Positions 1 to 7,854 of a stretch of 37,127 bases of DNA are shown in pieces (position 1 is the first letter of the stretch; the number at the start of each line of letters is the position of its first letter). The stretch covers positions 70,738-107,864 of the forward strand of contig JAPPLU010000087.1 in the NCBI GenBank assembly GCA_028874075.1, read 5' to 3'. Made by a program: the position numbers and the translations under genes. This DNA comes from Chloroflexota bacterium. GTDB lineage: Bacteria; Chloroflexota; Dehalococcoidia; Lucifugimonadales; UBA3495. Below the pieces are notes generated by a model. The model was not told where the DNA came from. It did no database searches and saw only the letters and a list, made by a program, of their open reading frames with translations.

Positions 1-2
1 CT

Positions 3-257
3 CGCCTGAACGCCCTGGCACCAGCCAGTTACCAGACGCCCTTCCAGTACCTGGAAAAGCTCTATGAAGAGATGCCTGACCACCGGGAACAGCTCTCAAC
101 CATCATCGCCAGCTACGTCAGGCACCTTTACGGCCGCAAGGATCACACGGAAGAGGAAGAAGAACGGCTGGTGCAGGCCTGGCTGGAAATAAGGATGGCC
201 CTTCTTTTCCACCTATTGCGCCGGCGGGGCCAGACCGAGGAGGCAGCAACAGCATGA
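3..257 (+). CDS. C-terminal end of a TgpA-like transglutaminase (DUF4129 domain), partial
   Basis: The frame is already open at the left edge, so this is the last 84 codons of a gene that starts outside the window. The visible part has the pattern of the cytoplasmic DUF4129 tail of TgpA-type membrane transglutaminases: a T-P-x-x-Y-L motif near the start, a helix, then an x-Y-x-R-H-L-Y-G segment and an acidic E-E-E-E-E-R helix ending in hydrophobic and arginine residues. The catalytic domain and membrane helices would lie upstream, so the assignment rests on the tail alone. Its TGA stop overlaps the ATG of the next gene (ATGA at 254-257), which suggests translational coupling with the alkyltransferase gene. 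Confidence 0.6.
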   Translation, partial: RLNALAPASYQTPFQYLEKLYEEMPDHREQLSTIIASYVRHLYGRKDHTEEEEERLVQAWLEIRMALLFHLLRRRGQTEEAATA

Positions 258-781
258 ATACCCGAAAGTACTGCATCATACCCGGGCCCCACGGCTGGAT
301 CGGCCTGGCGGGCACTGACGACGGCCTGAGCCGTTTGTGTATGAAGCCCACGCCGGAAGAAGTGCTGGAAGACCTGGATGACGATATTCGGGGTTGCCTG
401 CAGGACGACATGGCCTTCACCCAGGCCCAGTGGTGCCTGGAGCGTTACTTCCACGGCGATACCGACGCGCTGGACGAGATTGTCCTGGACCTGGTAGGCG
501 CGCCCCCCTTCTTTGCCGCCGCTTGGGAGGCGTGCCGTTCCATTCCGGCCGGCGAAACCCGCAGTTACGCCTGGCTGGCGGCTGAGGCCGGTCGCCCCAA
601 CGCAGCCCGGGCCGCCGGGCAGGCAATGGCGAAGAATCCCCTGGCCCTGGTCATTCCCTGCCACCGGGTTATCGGCAGCAACGGCGACCTGCACGGCTAC
701 GGCGCCGGTGGCCTCACAGTCAAGGCCCGTCTGCTTCAAATGGAACAGGAAAGGCCGAACCTACAGGAAGAAGCCAGTTAA
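254..781 (+). CDS. ogt: Methylated-DNA--protein-cysteine methyltransferase (Ogt/MGMT family)
   Basis: This suicide enzyme removes alkyl groups from O6-alkylguanine in DNA by transferring them to its own cysteine. The 175-residue length fits the family. The active-site motif P-C-H-R-V is at 135-139 with acceptor Cys136. The helix-turn-helix with the arginine finger (R-P-N-A-A-R-A-A-G) is at 114-122, and the family's G-Y-G-x-G-G-L-x-x-K-x-x-L-L signature follows at about 148-161. The N-terminal domain is poorly conserved, as is usual. The gene starts inside the stop of the upstream gene and ends two bases before a strong terminator, so the two probably form the end of one operon. Whether it prefers methyl or larger alkyl groups cannot be read from the sequence. 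Confidence 0.93.
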   Translation: MNTRKYCIIPGPHGWIGLAGTDDGLSRLCMKPTPEEVLEDLDDDIRGCLQDDMAFTQAQWCLERYFHGDTDALDEIVLDLVGAPPFFAAAWEACRSIPAGETRSYAWLAAEAGRPNAARAAGQAMAKNPLALVIPCHRVIGSNGDLHGYGAGGLTVKARLLQMEQERPNLQEEAS

Positions 782-782
782 T

Positions 783-812
783 GGGGAGCCCAAGTGGCTC
801 CCCTCCGTTTTT
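783..812 (+). terminator. Rho-independent terminator after ogt
   Basis: A perfect 8-bp inverted repeat (GGGGAGCC at 783-790 and GGCTCCCC at 796-803) encloses a 5-nt loop. It is followed by TCCG and five T residues. It starts one base after the ogt stop codon. Confidence 0.85.
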
Positions 813-1298
813 CTGACCTCTACGCTCATAGTACCGCTGCGAAGCCGCATTGGCGTATTCGATGTGGGGCTCTTCGTAAGTCTTACTAGTCCTTTAATCA
901 GTTTGACCGGGTACGCAGCCCGGGTAAATGCGCTCCTCATGGGCCGTCGCCCCCAGTCCGGAAGGGCAAACTGTGCCATTGCATTGCAAGGTCGTCCTGA
1001 TTCCGTAGTGATTTGGCCCGTGCCCAGGCTTCACTTTCCGCAAATTTTGTCGAAATTCATGCGGCGATATTTTGCTCGCCCAAGACCGGAATTATTGCCT
1101 ATTCGCAACCGCCCTGTTAAAGATCAGGCAAAACTTCCCAAACAAGAATGCCTGTGGCTGAATTTCGAAAAAGTGAAGTTTTTTGCGGATTGCGTTACAG
1201 CATTGACTCAACCACCCGTTAACATTATCGTTATTGCGGATTATCTTTACGGGGTAAACGGAAACCTCAAGTTTAACTGTTAGGGAGGAATATATTAA
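813..1298. other. Intergenic region with the leader of the 1299 gene
   Basis: No convincing gene is present. The one long frame crossing it starts inside ogt in another frame and has no family resemblance. The right half is more AT-rich than the flanking genes and carries a plausible promoter (1203-1231) and the ribosome-binding site AGGGAGGA (1282-1289) of the following lipoprotein gene. Confidence 0.6.
1203..1231 (+). promoter_or_regulatory. Putative sigma70-type promoter for the binding-protein gene
   Basis: TTGACT (1203-1208) and TATCGT (1226-1231) are separated by 17 nt, about 68 nt upstream of the GTG start. The -35 element matches the consensus at 5 of 6 positions and the -10 at 4 of 6. 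Confidence 0.4.
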
Positions 1299-3224
1299 GT
1301 GACTCCGAGAGCCTTTGTCCGGCGGCGCTTTGGGCGCTGGCTGGTCGTCGTAACCGCAATTGCATCCCTTTTCATTGTGGCCTGCGGAGGAGCGGATGCT
1401 CCTGCCACCGCGCCATCTACTTCATCCACCGACTCCTCTGCTCCTGCTGCCGCTGAACCTGCGGCACCGGCAGCCAGCACCGATTCCGGCTCGATGACCG
1501 ACACGGGTTCCGAATCCATGACGGATTCCGATTCCCAGACCATGGCCGATTCGGGTTCCAGCAGCAGCAGTTCCGAACCTGCCATGCAGCCGACCAACAC
1601 TCCCGTGCCCACCGTCCAGCCCACGCCGCGTCCTGTCGAGGTTATGGTGGAGTCTGCCCGGGACGATGTCGTTATAGTGATTAACGAAGAACCTTCGATC
1701 CCCGACCCCTGGATCAGCACTACCCTCTACCCCAACCAGATAATCCACAACATAGCCCAGCCCATTTCCTTCTTTGGGCCGGACTTTACCGATACCGCTA
1801 CCGCCGGTTTCACCGGTTTCGACCAGGTGGAGCCCAATAAGTGGCGCCTGTCCCTGCGAGAGGGGGTAACCTTCCACAACGGCGAACCCTGGAACGCCGA
1901 GGCCGCCGCCTACACCATCAATCAGCTTGGCGGCAACGTGGAATACCAGCCATACTCCCAGGTGCGGGAAGCCCACGCCGAGATCATTGACGATATGACC
2001 GTGGATTTTGTCTGCACCAGCGCGGCCGGCTGCCCGGTGCTGCCCCGCTTTGGCCAGTTCCACATCTTCATCGCCCCTGACTACCACCAGAACGTTTCCC
2101 AGGAAGAGCGGGATGCTTCCGGCCAGGTAATCGGCTGGGGCCCCTACGTCTGGGGGGAATACGTCCGTGGTGAGTCCATCTCCCTGACGGCCTATGAGGA
2201 CTACGTGGAGCCGCAGCCGATCGACTTCATCACCCAGGCGCCTTCCATCAAGGATGCCCAGTACATCTGGCGCTCCGAGGAGACGGTCCGTTCAGCCATG
2301 ATCCAGACCGGCGAGGCCGATCTGTCGTGGGCGGTTTCCATCGACCAGGCCGAGCCCATCAACAACAGCGAACACGGCAAGACGGTCAAGGTGGTATCCG
2401 GCGAGGTATACACCATCAACGTGGACACCATCTGGCATCCGGAACTCCGGAAGCTGGAAGTCCGACAGGCCCTGACCCACGCCATCAACTGCGAAGAACT
2501 GGCCCTGGCCTTCTTCGGCCCCGAGTCCCGCTGCTCCAGCGGCCCCAACGGCATCCCCGGCACCCTGGGCGTAAACGAAGACAACTGGCATCCCATCTAC
2601 GAGTACGACCCGGACAAGGCCCGTGAGCTTCTGGCCCAGGCCGACTACAACCCCGACAATGTAATCCAGTTCTGGACCCGCGCCGGCCGTTACGCCAAGG
2701 ACGTGGAGATCACTGAGTCCCTGATCACCTTCTGGCAGGACGCTGGCTTGAACGTCGAAGCGCAGGTAGTCGAGGGCAGTGTCTGGCGTGACCGGCACCT
2801 GACCGGCCCGGCAGTTACCTATGATGCAGAAATTGAAGCCGGAGCCACTTCCGAGGCTGCCGCAGACGCGGTACCCCAGAACGACCCGCCGCGGACCGGC
2901 GCTTCCCCGGGACTGGTATTCTTCGCTCCCGGTGGCGAGTACTTCGACTTCGGTCGCCAGATCAACTTCTACATGAGCTGCGCGTCCAACCGCTCCAAGA
3001 ACTGCAACGCCGAGTGGCATGCCCTGGGTCAGCAGGCCCTGGCCGCGACCGGCGACGAACGCCGGGAGCTGATGACGGAAGCCTACGAGCTGTTCTCCGA
3101 CAACCTGCTGCAGCTCCCCATGATGGAGATTGTGTCCGTCTGGGGCGTCAACAAGGACCTGGAGTTCGTCAACATGCCCGGCGGCCGCCGCATCCTGATC
3201 AACACCATGACCTGGACGCAGTAG
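1299..3224 (+). CDS. ABC transporter substrate-binding lipoprotein, family 5 (SBP_bac_5)
   Basis: Predicted extracytoplasmic receptor of a peptide/nickel/opine-type ABC importer. The N-terminus has basic residues, a hydrophobic stretch and a lipobox ending at Cys29. A low-complexity Ser/Ala/Asp/Thr/Met-rich linker follows to about residue 105 and probably tethers the domain to the membrane. The mature part carries the usual family-5 blocks, such as the x-x-W-x-x-x-L-R-x-G-V-x-F-H-N-G-x-P segment and the L-x-x-x-x-V-R-Q-A-L-x-x-A-I-x segment near residue 390. The start is GTG, chosen because AGGGAGGA ends 9 nt before it and the signal peptide begins there. No permease or ATPase gene adjoins it, so it is an orphan receptor; its ligand is unknown. 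It ends before a strong hairpin. Confidence 0.9.
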   Translation: MTPRAFVRRRFGRWLVVVTAIASLFIVACGGADAPATAPSTSSTDSSAPAAAEPAAPAASTDSGSMTDTGSESMTDSDSQTMADSGSSSSSSEPAMQPTNTPVPTVQPTPRPVEVMVESARDDVVIVINEEPSIPDPWISTTLYPNQIIHNIAQPISFFGPDFTDTATAGFTGFDQVEPNKWRLSLREGVTFHNGEPWNAEAAAYTINQLGGNVEYQPYSQVREAHAEIIDDMTVDFVCTSAAGCPVLPRFGQFHIFIAPDYHQNVSQEERDASGQVIGWGPYVWGEYVRGESISLTAYEDYVEPQPIDFITQAPSIKDAQYIWRSEETVRSAMIQTGEADLSWAVSIDQAEPINNSEHGKTVKVVSGEVYTINVDTIWHPELRKLEVRQALTHAINCEELALAFFGPESRCSSGPNGIPGTLGVNEDNWHPIYEYDPDKARELLAQADYNPDNVIQFWTRAGRYAKDVEITESLITFWQDAGLNVEAQVVEGSVWRDRHLTGPAVTYDAEIEAGATSEAAADAVPQNDPPRTGASPGLVFFAPGGEYFDFGRQINFYMSCASNRSKNCNAEWHALGQQALAATGDERRELMTEAYELFSDNLLQLPMMEIVSVWGVNKDLEFVNMPGGRRILINTMTWTQ

Positions 3225-3262
3225 GCGGTTAAGCCTTACCAACTTAATCGGGCAAAGAAAGC

Positions 3263-3297
3263 GCCCCCGGACGGAGTGTCCGGGGGCATTTCTTATT
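3263..3297. terminator. Bidirectional terminator between convergent genes
   Basis: A perfect 10-bp stem (GCCCCCGGAC at 3263-3272, GTCCGGGGGC at 3278-3287) with a 5-nt loop is flanked by an A/G-rich run on the left and a T-rich run (ATTTCTTATT) on the right. It lies between the binding-protein gene and the convergent hydrolase gene. Confidence 0.8.
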
Positions 3298-3367
3298 CAA
3301 ACATGGATGTGCAGGATGCACAGAATGTCAGAATCTCGGGCGTCAATCCTGTACAACCGTGCGGATG
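3298..3367. repeat. Palindromic intergenic repeat, family A (copy 1)
   Basis: The left arm reads CAAACATGGATGTGCAGGAT and the right arm is an imperfect reverse complement (ATCCTGTACA...). Related copies occur at 21956, 24697 and 26823. It overlaps the region just downstream of the hydrolase stop codon and does not look coding. Confidence 0.55.
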
Positions 3368-3375
3368 ACTTTCGT

Positions 3376-4806
3376 CTACCGCACCGGCCCGCCCAGGGGC
3401 GAGCGGGGGGAGTCGCTGGCAAGGAAACCGCCGTAGCCTGGCTGCTGCTCCAGTTCGCCCTGGTTGAGCAGGACCTTGCCCCGCAGCAGCGTCATGTGGG
3501 GGCGGCCCTGTACCTGCCAGCCCTCGAACAGGGAGTAGCCGGCGTTGCTGTGGTGGTCGCGGGCGGTGATGATGCGGTCGCCGTTGGGGTTCAGAATAAG
3601 CAGGTCGGCGTCGGAACCCACCTGGATTACGCCCTTGCGGGGATAGAGGCCAAAGATGCGGGCCGGGTTCTCCGACATGACCCGAGCCAGCCACCAGATG
3701 GGCAGGCCCCGCTGCACCACGCCCTCGCTGTACATCAGGGGCACCAGGGTTTCCACTCCCGGCGACCCGAAAGGTACCGATGCGCCGTTAGGGTCCACGA
3801 AGATGTTGTCCCAGCCCACCTGTTTCAACTCCTGGGGATAAGGCGCATGGTCGCTGGCGGTGATGGAGATGTGCCCCTGCTCCAGGCCACGCCACAGGGC
3901 ATCCTGGTCGGGACCGTCGGCGGGACGCAGGGGCGGGCCAATCTTGGCCAGGGGCCCGTACTTGGCCATCTCCTCGTCGGACAGGAGCAGGTACTGGGGG
4001 CAGGACTCAGTCCAGATTCGCTGGCCCATGGCTTGGGCCTGCTTGATACGCTCCAGGCCCAGCTGGGTGCTCAGGTGAACGACGTAGGTGGGACAGTTAG
4101 TGGCGGCGGCCATTTTCACCGCTCGGTTGATGGCCTCTTCTTCGGCCCAGTCGGGGCAGGCGGAAGGGAAGTCGGTGGGGTGGGTGTGGCCCTCGGCCAG
4201 CAGCTTGTTCTCCAGGTACTCGATGATATTGCCGCTTTCACAGTGAAGTTGCAGCACTCCCCCTCCCTTGGCGACCATCTCCATTGACTGGCAGATATAG
4301 TCGTCGTCGCACATGCGGTAGGGGCGCTTCTTGTAGGTCATGAACATCTTGTAGGACTTGACGCCCAGTTCCAGGGCCTGGGGCAGGCTGTTGAGGATGC
4401 TGGGACGGTTCTGCAGGATGAAATGAAAGGCGAAGTCGGTGACGGCAGTGCGCTCCACCTCCTCACGGCAGCGGTGGATGGCTTCGGGCAGGGTTTCGTC
4501 GCCCTCGAGGTTGTAGGTGCCGAACGGGACCAGGGTAGTCAGGCCGGCGTGGGCGGCGGCCAGGGAGCCCAGGGCGTAGTTGTCGTGGCCGTCCAGGTGT
4601 ACATGGCAGTCGATAAGGCCGGGGAGAACGAACATGCCGGAGGCGTCGATGTAGTTATCGGCCGGGGGCAGGAGGTTCTCGGGGCCGATGGCGGCGATTT
4701 TCTCGCCGTCAATGGCAATGGAGGCTTCGTAGACCTGGGAGGAGGTGACGATCCGGCCTCCTACTACGACGGTGTCCACGTGGCGGTCGGTGCGGGTGGT
4801 GGTCAT
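3376..4806 (-). CDS. Dihydropyrimidinase/D-hydantoinase-family cyclic amidohydrolase
   Basis: A metal-dependent amidohydrolase expected to open a cyclic amide ring such as a dihydropyrimidine or hydantoin. All metal-site elements are visible in the 476 residues: H-V-H at 68-70, the lysine that becomes carboxylated (K153 in Y-K-M-F-M-T-Y), H188 in L-H-C-E-S, H244 in V-V-H-L-S and D319 in S-D-H-A-P. The C-terminal small sandwich domain with G-S-D-A-D-L-L-I-L-N-P is present, so the enzyme should be active. AAGGAGG sits 5-8 nt before the ATG. It is monocistronic as far as can be seen. Dihydropyrimidinase, hydantoinase and allantoinase-like activities cannot be told apart here; the K-S-Y-K-M-F-M pattern favours the dihydropyrimidinase branch. 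Confidence 0.88.
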   Translation of the reverse strand: MTTTRTDRHVDTVVVGGRIVTSSQVYEASIAIDGEKIAAIGPENLLPPADNYIDASGMFVLPGLIDCHVHLDGHDNYALGSLAAAHAGLTTLVPFGTYNLEGDETLPEAIHRCREEVERTAVTDFAFHFILQNRPSILNSLPQALELGVKSYKMFMTYKKRPYRMCDDDYICQSMEMVAKGGGVLQLHCESGNIIEYLENKLLAEGHTHPTDFPSACPDWAEEEAINRAVKMAAATNCPTYVVHLSTQLGLERIKQAQAMGQRIWTESCPQYLLLSDEEMAKYGPLAKIGPPLRPADGPDQDALWRGLEQGHISITASDHAPYPQELKQVGWDNIFVDPNGASVPFGSPGVETLVPLMYSEGVVQRGLPIWWLARVMSENPARIFGLYPRKGVIQVGSDADLLILNPNGDRIITARDHHSNAGYSLFEGWQVQGRPHMTLLRGKVLLNQGELEQQPGYGGFLASDSPRSPLGGPVR

Positions 4807-4891
4807 GGGAGGGCCTCCTTGGGGGCAAGGGTGGTTGAGGAGAGTATAACCGATTTGCAGACCGAGTTATCTGGCCTGTGACAGATACTCG

Positions 4892-4919
4892 TTGACAATG
4901 CTGTCCCTTATGCTAACAT
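4892..4919 (+). promoter_or_regulatory. Putative sigma70 promoter with extended -10
   Basis: TTGACA (4892-4897), a 16-nt spacer and TAACAT (4914-4919) preceded by TGC. The -35 is a full consensus match. It points toward the degenerate ORF remains at 4962-5472, which suggests that a real gene once followed. Confidence 0.45.
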
Positions 4920-4961
4920 CTGCCAATTATCTCGTGCGGGCGTGATGAATTGGGAGGACCG

Positions 4962-5472
4962 TTGACCGAAATGATCCAGCAAGCTCCCCGGCGGGAGACG
5001 ATAACCAGGACTATCCACAAAGGGCAAGAAGGAAGGAGCATTCCTAAAAGTCCTCTATAAGCCATTGCCAATAAGTGACGGGTAAATTAAAGGAGACTTA
5101 GGACTGCCGTTACCGTTAAACCGTAGATTTAGGAAGAGGATTTTGGAAGCCGGGACGTTAGGATATATCTTCCGTTGGATGCTCGAATTAGCTCCACTTA
5201 TTGCCATAACCATTTTATCGGCAATGTTCGCTTAGCGGCGGGCATTCAAACTGGACTGGCGCATCGTTTTTGCAAGCGCAAAAGCCACTATTGGCTGGTT
5301 CTTGCTTAAACTTCTCTGCTGCACAGCAATTGGCGTGGCAGCACTATATTGGATTAGGGGAGCCGGCAATAGTGGGGCTTTATACCTTGCCGCAGTAATT
5401 GCAATTGTCTTGTTATGGGTGGCAACTGATATTCGACAGGAATATCTCCGACACAGGAAAGAAGAGCCTTAG
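4962..5472 (+). pseudogene. Possible decayed small membrane-protein gene
   Basis: No intact ORF is present, but coding-like stretches follow a good promoter and the site GGGAGGA (4952-4958). A TTG-started frame runs from 4962 to a TAA at 5058-5060. The neighbouring frame then encodes a basic, hydrophobic sequence from about 5086, is cut by a TAG at 5233-5235, and continues to a TAG at 5470-5472. The last piece has two clear membrane-spanning stretches (around W-F-L-L-K-L-L and L-Y-L-A-A-V-I-A-I-V-L-L-W-V) and a charged tail. I do not recognise a family. It could also be ordinary noncoding DNA; the hydrophobic pattern and the promoter are the only support. Confidence 0.3.
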
Positions 5473-5605
5473 TGGGTCCCGCAATATCGTGAGGGAACTG
5501 GCAATAGTAGCCCGCTGACAGCGTTTTTCTTTGCAGGCACCGCTGCTTGTAACGGCAAACTAAGTAGGTTAACTGACCCTTTGCTAGGTTGCTAACTAAG
5601 GAATC

Positions 5606-6484
5606 TTAACCCTCACGCCACCTACCCACCCCGTCCCTCAACCGCCCAAACCCCAACTCATCGGACAGGGCCTGGTACGGTTCCTGGGGGGCGCCTTGCC
5701 ATTCCAGGTCTGCCACATTCTCCACAATCGGCACGTCCAGGCGGAGGGTGGCCAGGTGGCGGTAGAGGAGGGCTGATTCCATGTTTTGGGCGAGACTGGT
5801 GGCAAGGGATTTGGCGCCTCGGACGTTGACGGCCCAGTCGGCGGCGTCGGGGGGAATATGCTCGATGTGGCCGTAGTGGTCCAGGACCTGGGCCGTGCCC
5901 TTGGCGCCCCAGCGAGGGATGCCGGGGATGCCGTCGGCGCTGTCGCCCACCAGCCCCAGGTAGTCAGGGATTGAGGCAGGGGACACGCCGAACTTCTCGC
6001 GCACGCCATTTTCATCGGTGATGATTTCTCGGCGCCGGTCCAGGGTTACCACGCGGTCGCCGCGCACCACCTGAGCCAGGTCCTTATCCGGCGAGCAGAG
6101 GACAATCTGCTCCACGCCGGGGGAGTCCTGCCAGCGGACCGCCGCCGTGCCCAAGGCGTCGTCGGCCTCAAACTCGGTCATGGGCCAGACCACGAGGCCC
6201 AAGGCCGATGCAGCCCGCTCTGCGAGGGGAAACTGGGCCAGAAGCTCGGGAGGCGTACCTTCGCCCGTCTTGTATCCTTCGAACAACTGGTTGCGGAAGG
6301 AGAGGATTTCGGTGTCGAAGGCTACGGCAACGTGGGAGACCTCCGGTTGGCGCAGCAGGTTGATCAATGTCTGCAGCAGCCCCCGCACGGCGCCAACCTC
6401 GCGTCCGTCCGGGGCAGATATGGAGGGCAAGGCGAAGTGGGCGCGAAACAGTTCATAAGTGCCGTCAACCAGGTGAACTTTCAT
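5606..6484 (-). CDS. 5'-3' exonuclease (FEN-like, stand-alone)
   Basis: A free-standing homologue of the 5' nuclease domain of DNA polymerase I, about 292 residues and without polymerase domains. The acidic metal ligands are in place: D7 (V-D-G-T-Y), D57 (V-A-F-D), E106/D108/D109 (E-F-E-A-D-D-A), D133/D135 (S-P-D-K-D-L) and D181/D184 in the helix-hairpin region (G-L-V-G-D-S-A-D-G-I-P-G-I). It is expected to remove flaps or RNA primers. I start it at the ATG at 6484 because M-K-V-H-L-V-D-G is the normal family N-terminus and GGGGA lies 6 nt upstream. The longer frame reaching 6559 only adds a translated palindromic repeat (6498-6553). Confidence 0.88.
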   Translation of the reverse strand: MKVHLVDGTYELFRAHFALPSISAPDGREVGAVRGLLQTLINLLRQPEVSHVAVAFDTEILSFRNQLFEGYKTGEGTPPELLAQFPLAERAASALGLVVWPMTEFEADDALGTAAVRWQDSPGVEQIVLCSPDKDLAQVVRGDRVVTLDRRREIITDENGVREKFGVSPASIPDYLGLVGDSADGIPGIPRWGAKGTAQVLDHYGHIEHIPPDAADWAVNVRGAKSLATSLAQNMESALLYRHLATLRLDVPIVENVADLEWQGAPQEPYQALSDELGFGRLRDGVGRWREG

Positions 6485-6497
6485 AGCATTCCCCATT

Positions 6498-6553
6498 CTC
6501 TGCGTCTCTTTGTAAGGAGCGACATTTTCACAAAGAGACGCAGAGACGCAGAG
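6498..6553. repeat. Palindromic repeat of the CTCTGCGTCTCT type
   Basis: A perfect 16-bp inverted repeat (6498-6513 and 6530-6545) flanks a 16-nt spacer, and the motif ACGCAGAG is repeated once more at 6546-6553. It sits just upstream of the exonuclease gene. Translated, it gives the L-C-V-S-A-S-L peptide that often appears as a false N-terminus in automated annotations. Confidence 0.7.
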
Positions 6554-6570
6554 GTTCATGGATGAATTGA

Positions 6571-7746
6571 CTACAGGGACTCGAGGACGCGGGCGATGCG
6601 CTCGACGCCTTCGAGGACACGGTCGGCGGGGGAGCGCATAAGGGCGATACGGAAATGGCCCTCACCACTTTCCCCGAATCCGGCTCCCGGCGTAACCACC
6701 ACTCCCTCCCTTTCCACCAGCAACTCGGCCAGAGCGGCGGAGGTCATATCCGCCGAGTAGCGGGGGAACAGAAATGTGGCGCCGTCGGGCAGGGGGCAGT
6801 GAACACCTGGAACCTGGTAAAGCCGGTCGGCGCAGCGGATGCGCAGTTCGTTGCAGTCCTCCCGCCACTGGGTCAGGTGGTCCTGGGGGCCCTGCAGGGC
6901 AGCCACCCCGGCCACCTGGACGAAGGGGGACACGAAGCTGGACGTCTGCTCCTGAATCTTGAGCAGGGGTTCCAGCAACTCCGATTGGGCGACGATGCAC
7001 CCCAGCCGCCAGCCGGCCATGGAGTAGGCCTTGGTGAAGGTGTAGCTGGTCAGGGTCCGTTCGGCCATTCCCTCCAGGTTGGCGACGGTGATGTGGCTGT
7101 TGCCATCGTAGGTGAAATATTCGTAAGTCTCGTCGCAGACCACCAGCAGGTCGTTTTCGATGGCCACCCGCGCTACCGCTTCCAGTTCCTCCTGGGTGTA
7201 GACGCGGCCCGTGGGGTTGTTGGGGTTGTTGATGATGAGCATCTTTGACTGGGGCGTGACGTATTCCCTCAGATGCTCGTAGTTTATGTAGTACTCTTCC
7301 TCCTCGCTCAAGGGCACGGCCACGGAAATCCCCTCGGCCATTTCCACTTGCTGGCTGAAACTGACCCAGGTGGGTTCGATTACCAGTACCTCGTCGCCCC
7401 TTTCAATATAGGCATTGATGGCATCGTACAGCCCCATCTTGCTGCCAGGGGTAACCAGGATATCGCCTTCGGGGTCCACGGCACGGTCATTGTGAGCGGC
7501 GAGCTTGTGGGCCAAGGCCTGCCTGAGTTCGGGCAGGCCTCGGGAGGAACTGATGTTGGTAAGGCCTTGATTAAGGGCCCGGATGCCGGCCTCAACAATA
7601 TGGCCCGGGGTTACGTGGTGGGGGCTGGACTGGCCCAGGTCGACTATGTCGTGGCCCTGTCGGGCCAGTTGCCGGGCTTTTTCGCCGGCGGCCAGGGTGG
7701 CGGGAGGCTGCACCCTTTGAATGCGGGATGCCGGAGTGCGGGCCAT
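6571..7746 (-). CDS. Class I/II PLP-dependent aminotransferase (aspartate aminotransferase-like)
   Basis: A fold-type I aminotransferase of 391 residues, a normal length. The PLP lysine is K239 in the T-F-T-K-A-Y-S-M-A-G-W-R-L-G motif. Asp205 (C-D-E-T-Y) should pair with the pyridine nitrogen, N-N-P-N-N-P-T-G lies at 173-180, and the C-terminal F-R-I-A-L motif holds the arginine that binds the substrate carboxylate. An AAAGGAG site lies 8 nt before the ATG. The sequence is of the broad aspartate/aromatic aminotransferase group; the amino donor cannot be fixed from sequence. It lies on the same strand as the M28 peptidase gene upstream, separated by a palindromic repeat, so joint transcription is possible but not evident. 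Confidence 0.88.
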   Translation of the reverse strand: MARTPASRIQRVQPPATLAAGEKARQLARQGHDIVDLGQSSPHHVTPGHIVEAGIRALNQGLTNISSSRGLPELRQALAHKLAAHNDRAVDPEGDILVTPGSKMGLYDAINAYIERGDEVLVIEPTWVSFSQQVEMAEGISVAVPLSEEEEYYINYEHLREYVTPQSKMLIINNPNNPTGRVYTQEELEAVARVAIENDLLVVCDETYEYFTYDGNSHITVANLEGMAERTLTSYTFTKAYSMAGWRLGCIVAQSELLEPLLKIQEQTSSFVSPFVQVAGVAALQGPQDHLTQWREDCNELRIRCADRLYQVPGVHCPLPDGATFLFPRYSADMTSAALAELLVEREGVVVTPGAGFGESGEGHFRIALMRSPADRVLEGVERIARVLESL

Positions 7747-7761
7747 ATAAACTCTCCTTTA

Positions 7762-7835
7762 GTCCACGAATAGACACGAATGCGCACTAATAGGGTAATT
7801 AAAGCATTGGCGGGCATTGGTGTCCATTGGTGGAC
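7762..7835. repeat. Imperfect palindromic intergenic repeat (GTCCAC...GTGGAC)
   Basis: The left arm (GTCCACGAATAGACACGAAT...) and the right arm (...ATTGGTGTCCATTGGTGGAC) are imperfect reverse complements over about 28 bp. The element fills most of the gap between the aminotransferase and M28 peptidase genes and resembles the short palindromic elements scattered in many environmental genomes. Confidence 0.6.
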
Positions 7836-7854
7836 GAAAAAGAAACGTGCGCCT

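Noticed and set aside
513..1283. 256-codon plus-strand ORF across the ogt 3' end and gap
   Set aside because: It overlaps ogt in another frame, crosses the terminator and shows no family motif.
4843..4871. Minus-strand promoter for the dihydropyrimidinase-like gene
   Set aside because: A TATACT-like -10 is present on the minus strand (4843-4848), but the hexamer 17 nt upstream is a poor -35, so it was not annotated.
5606..6559. Exonuclease ORF from the 6559 ATG
   Set aside because: The first 25 residues are a translated palindromic repeat. The family N-terminus and a purine-rich site support the 6484 start.
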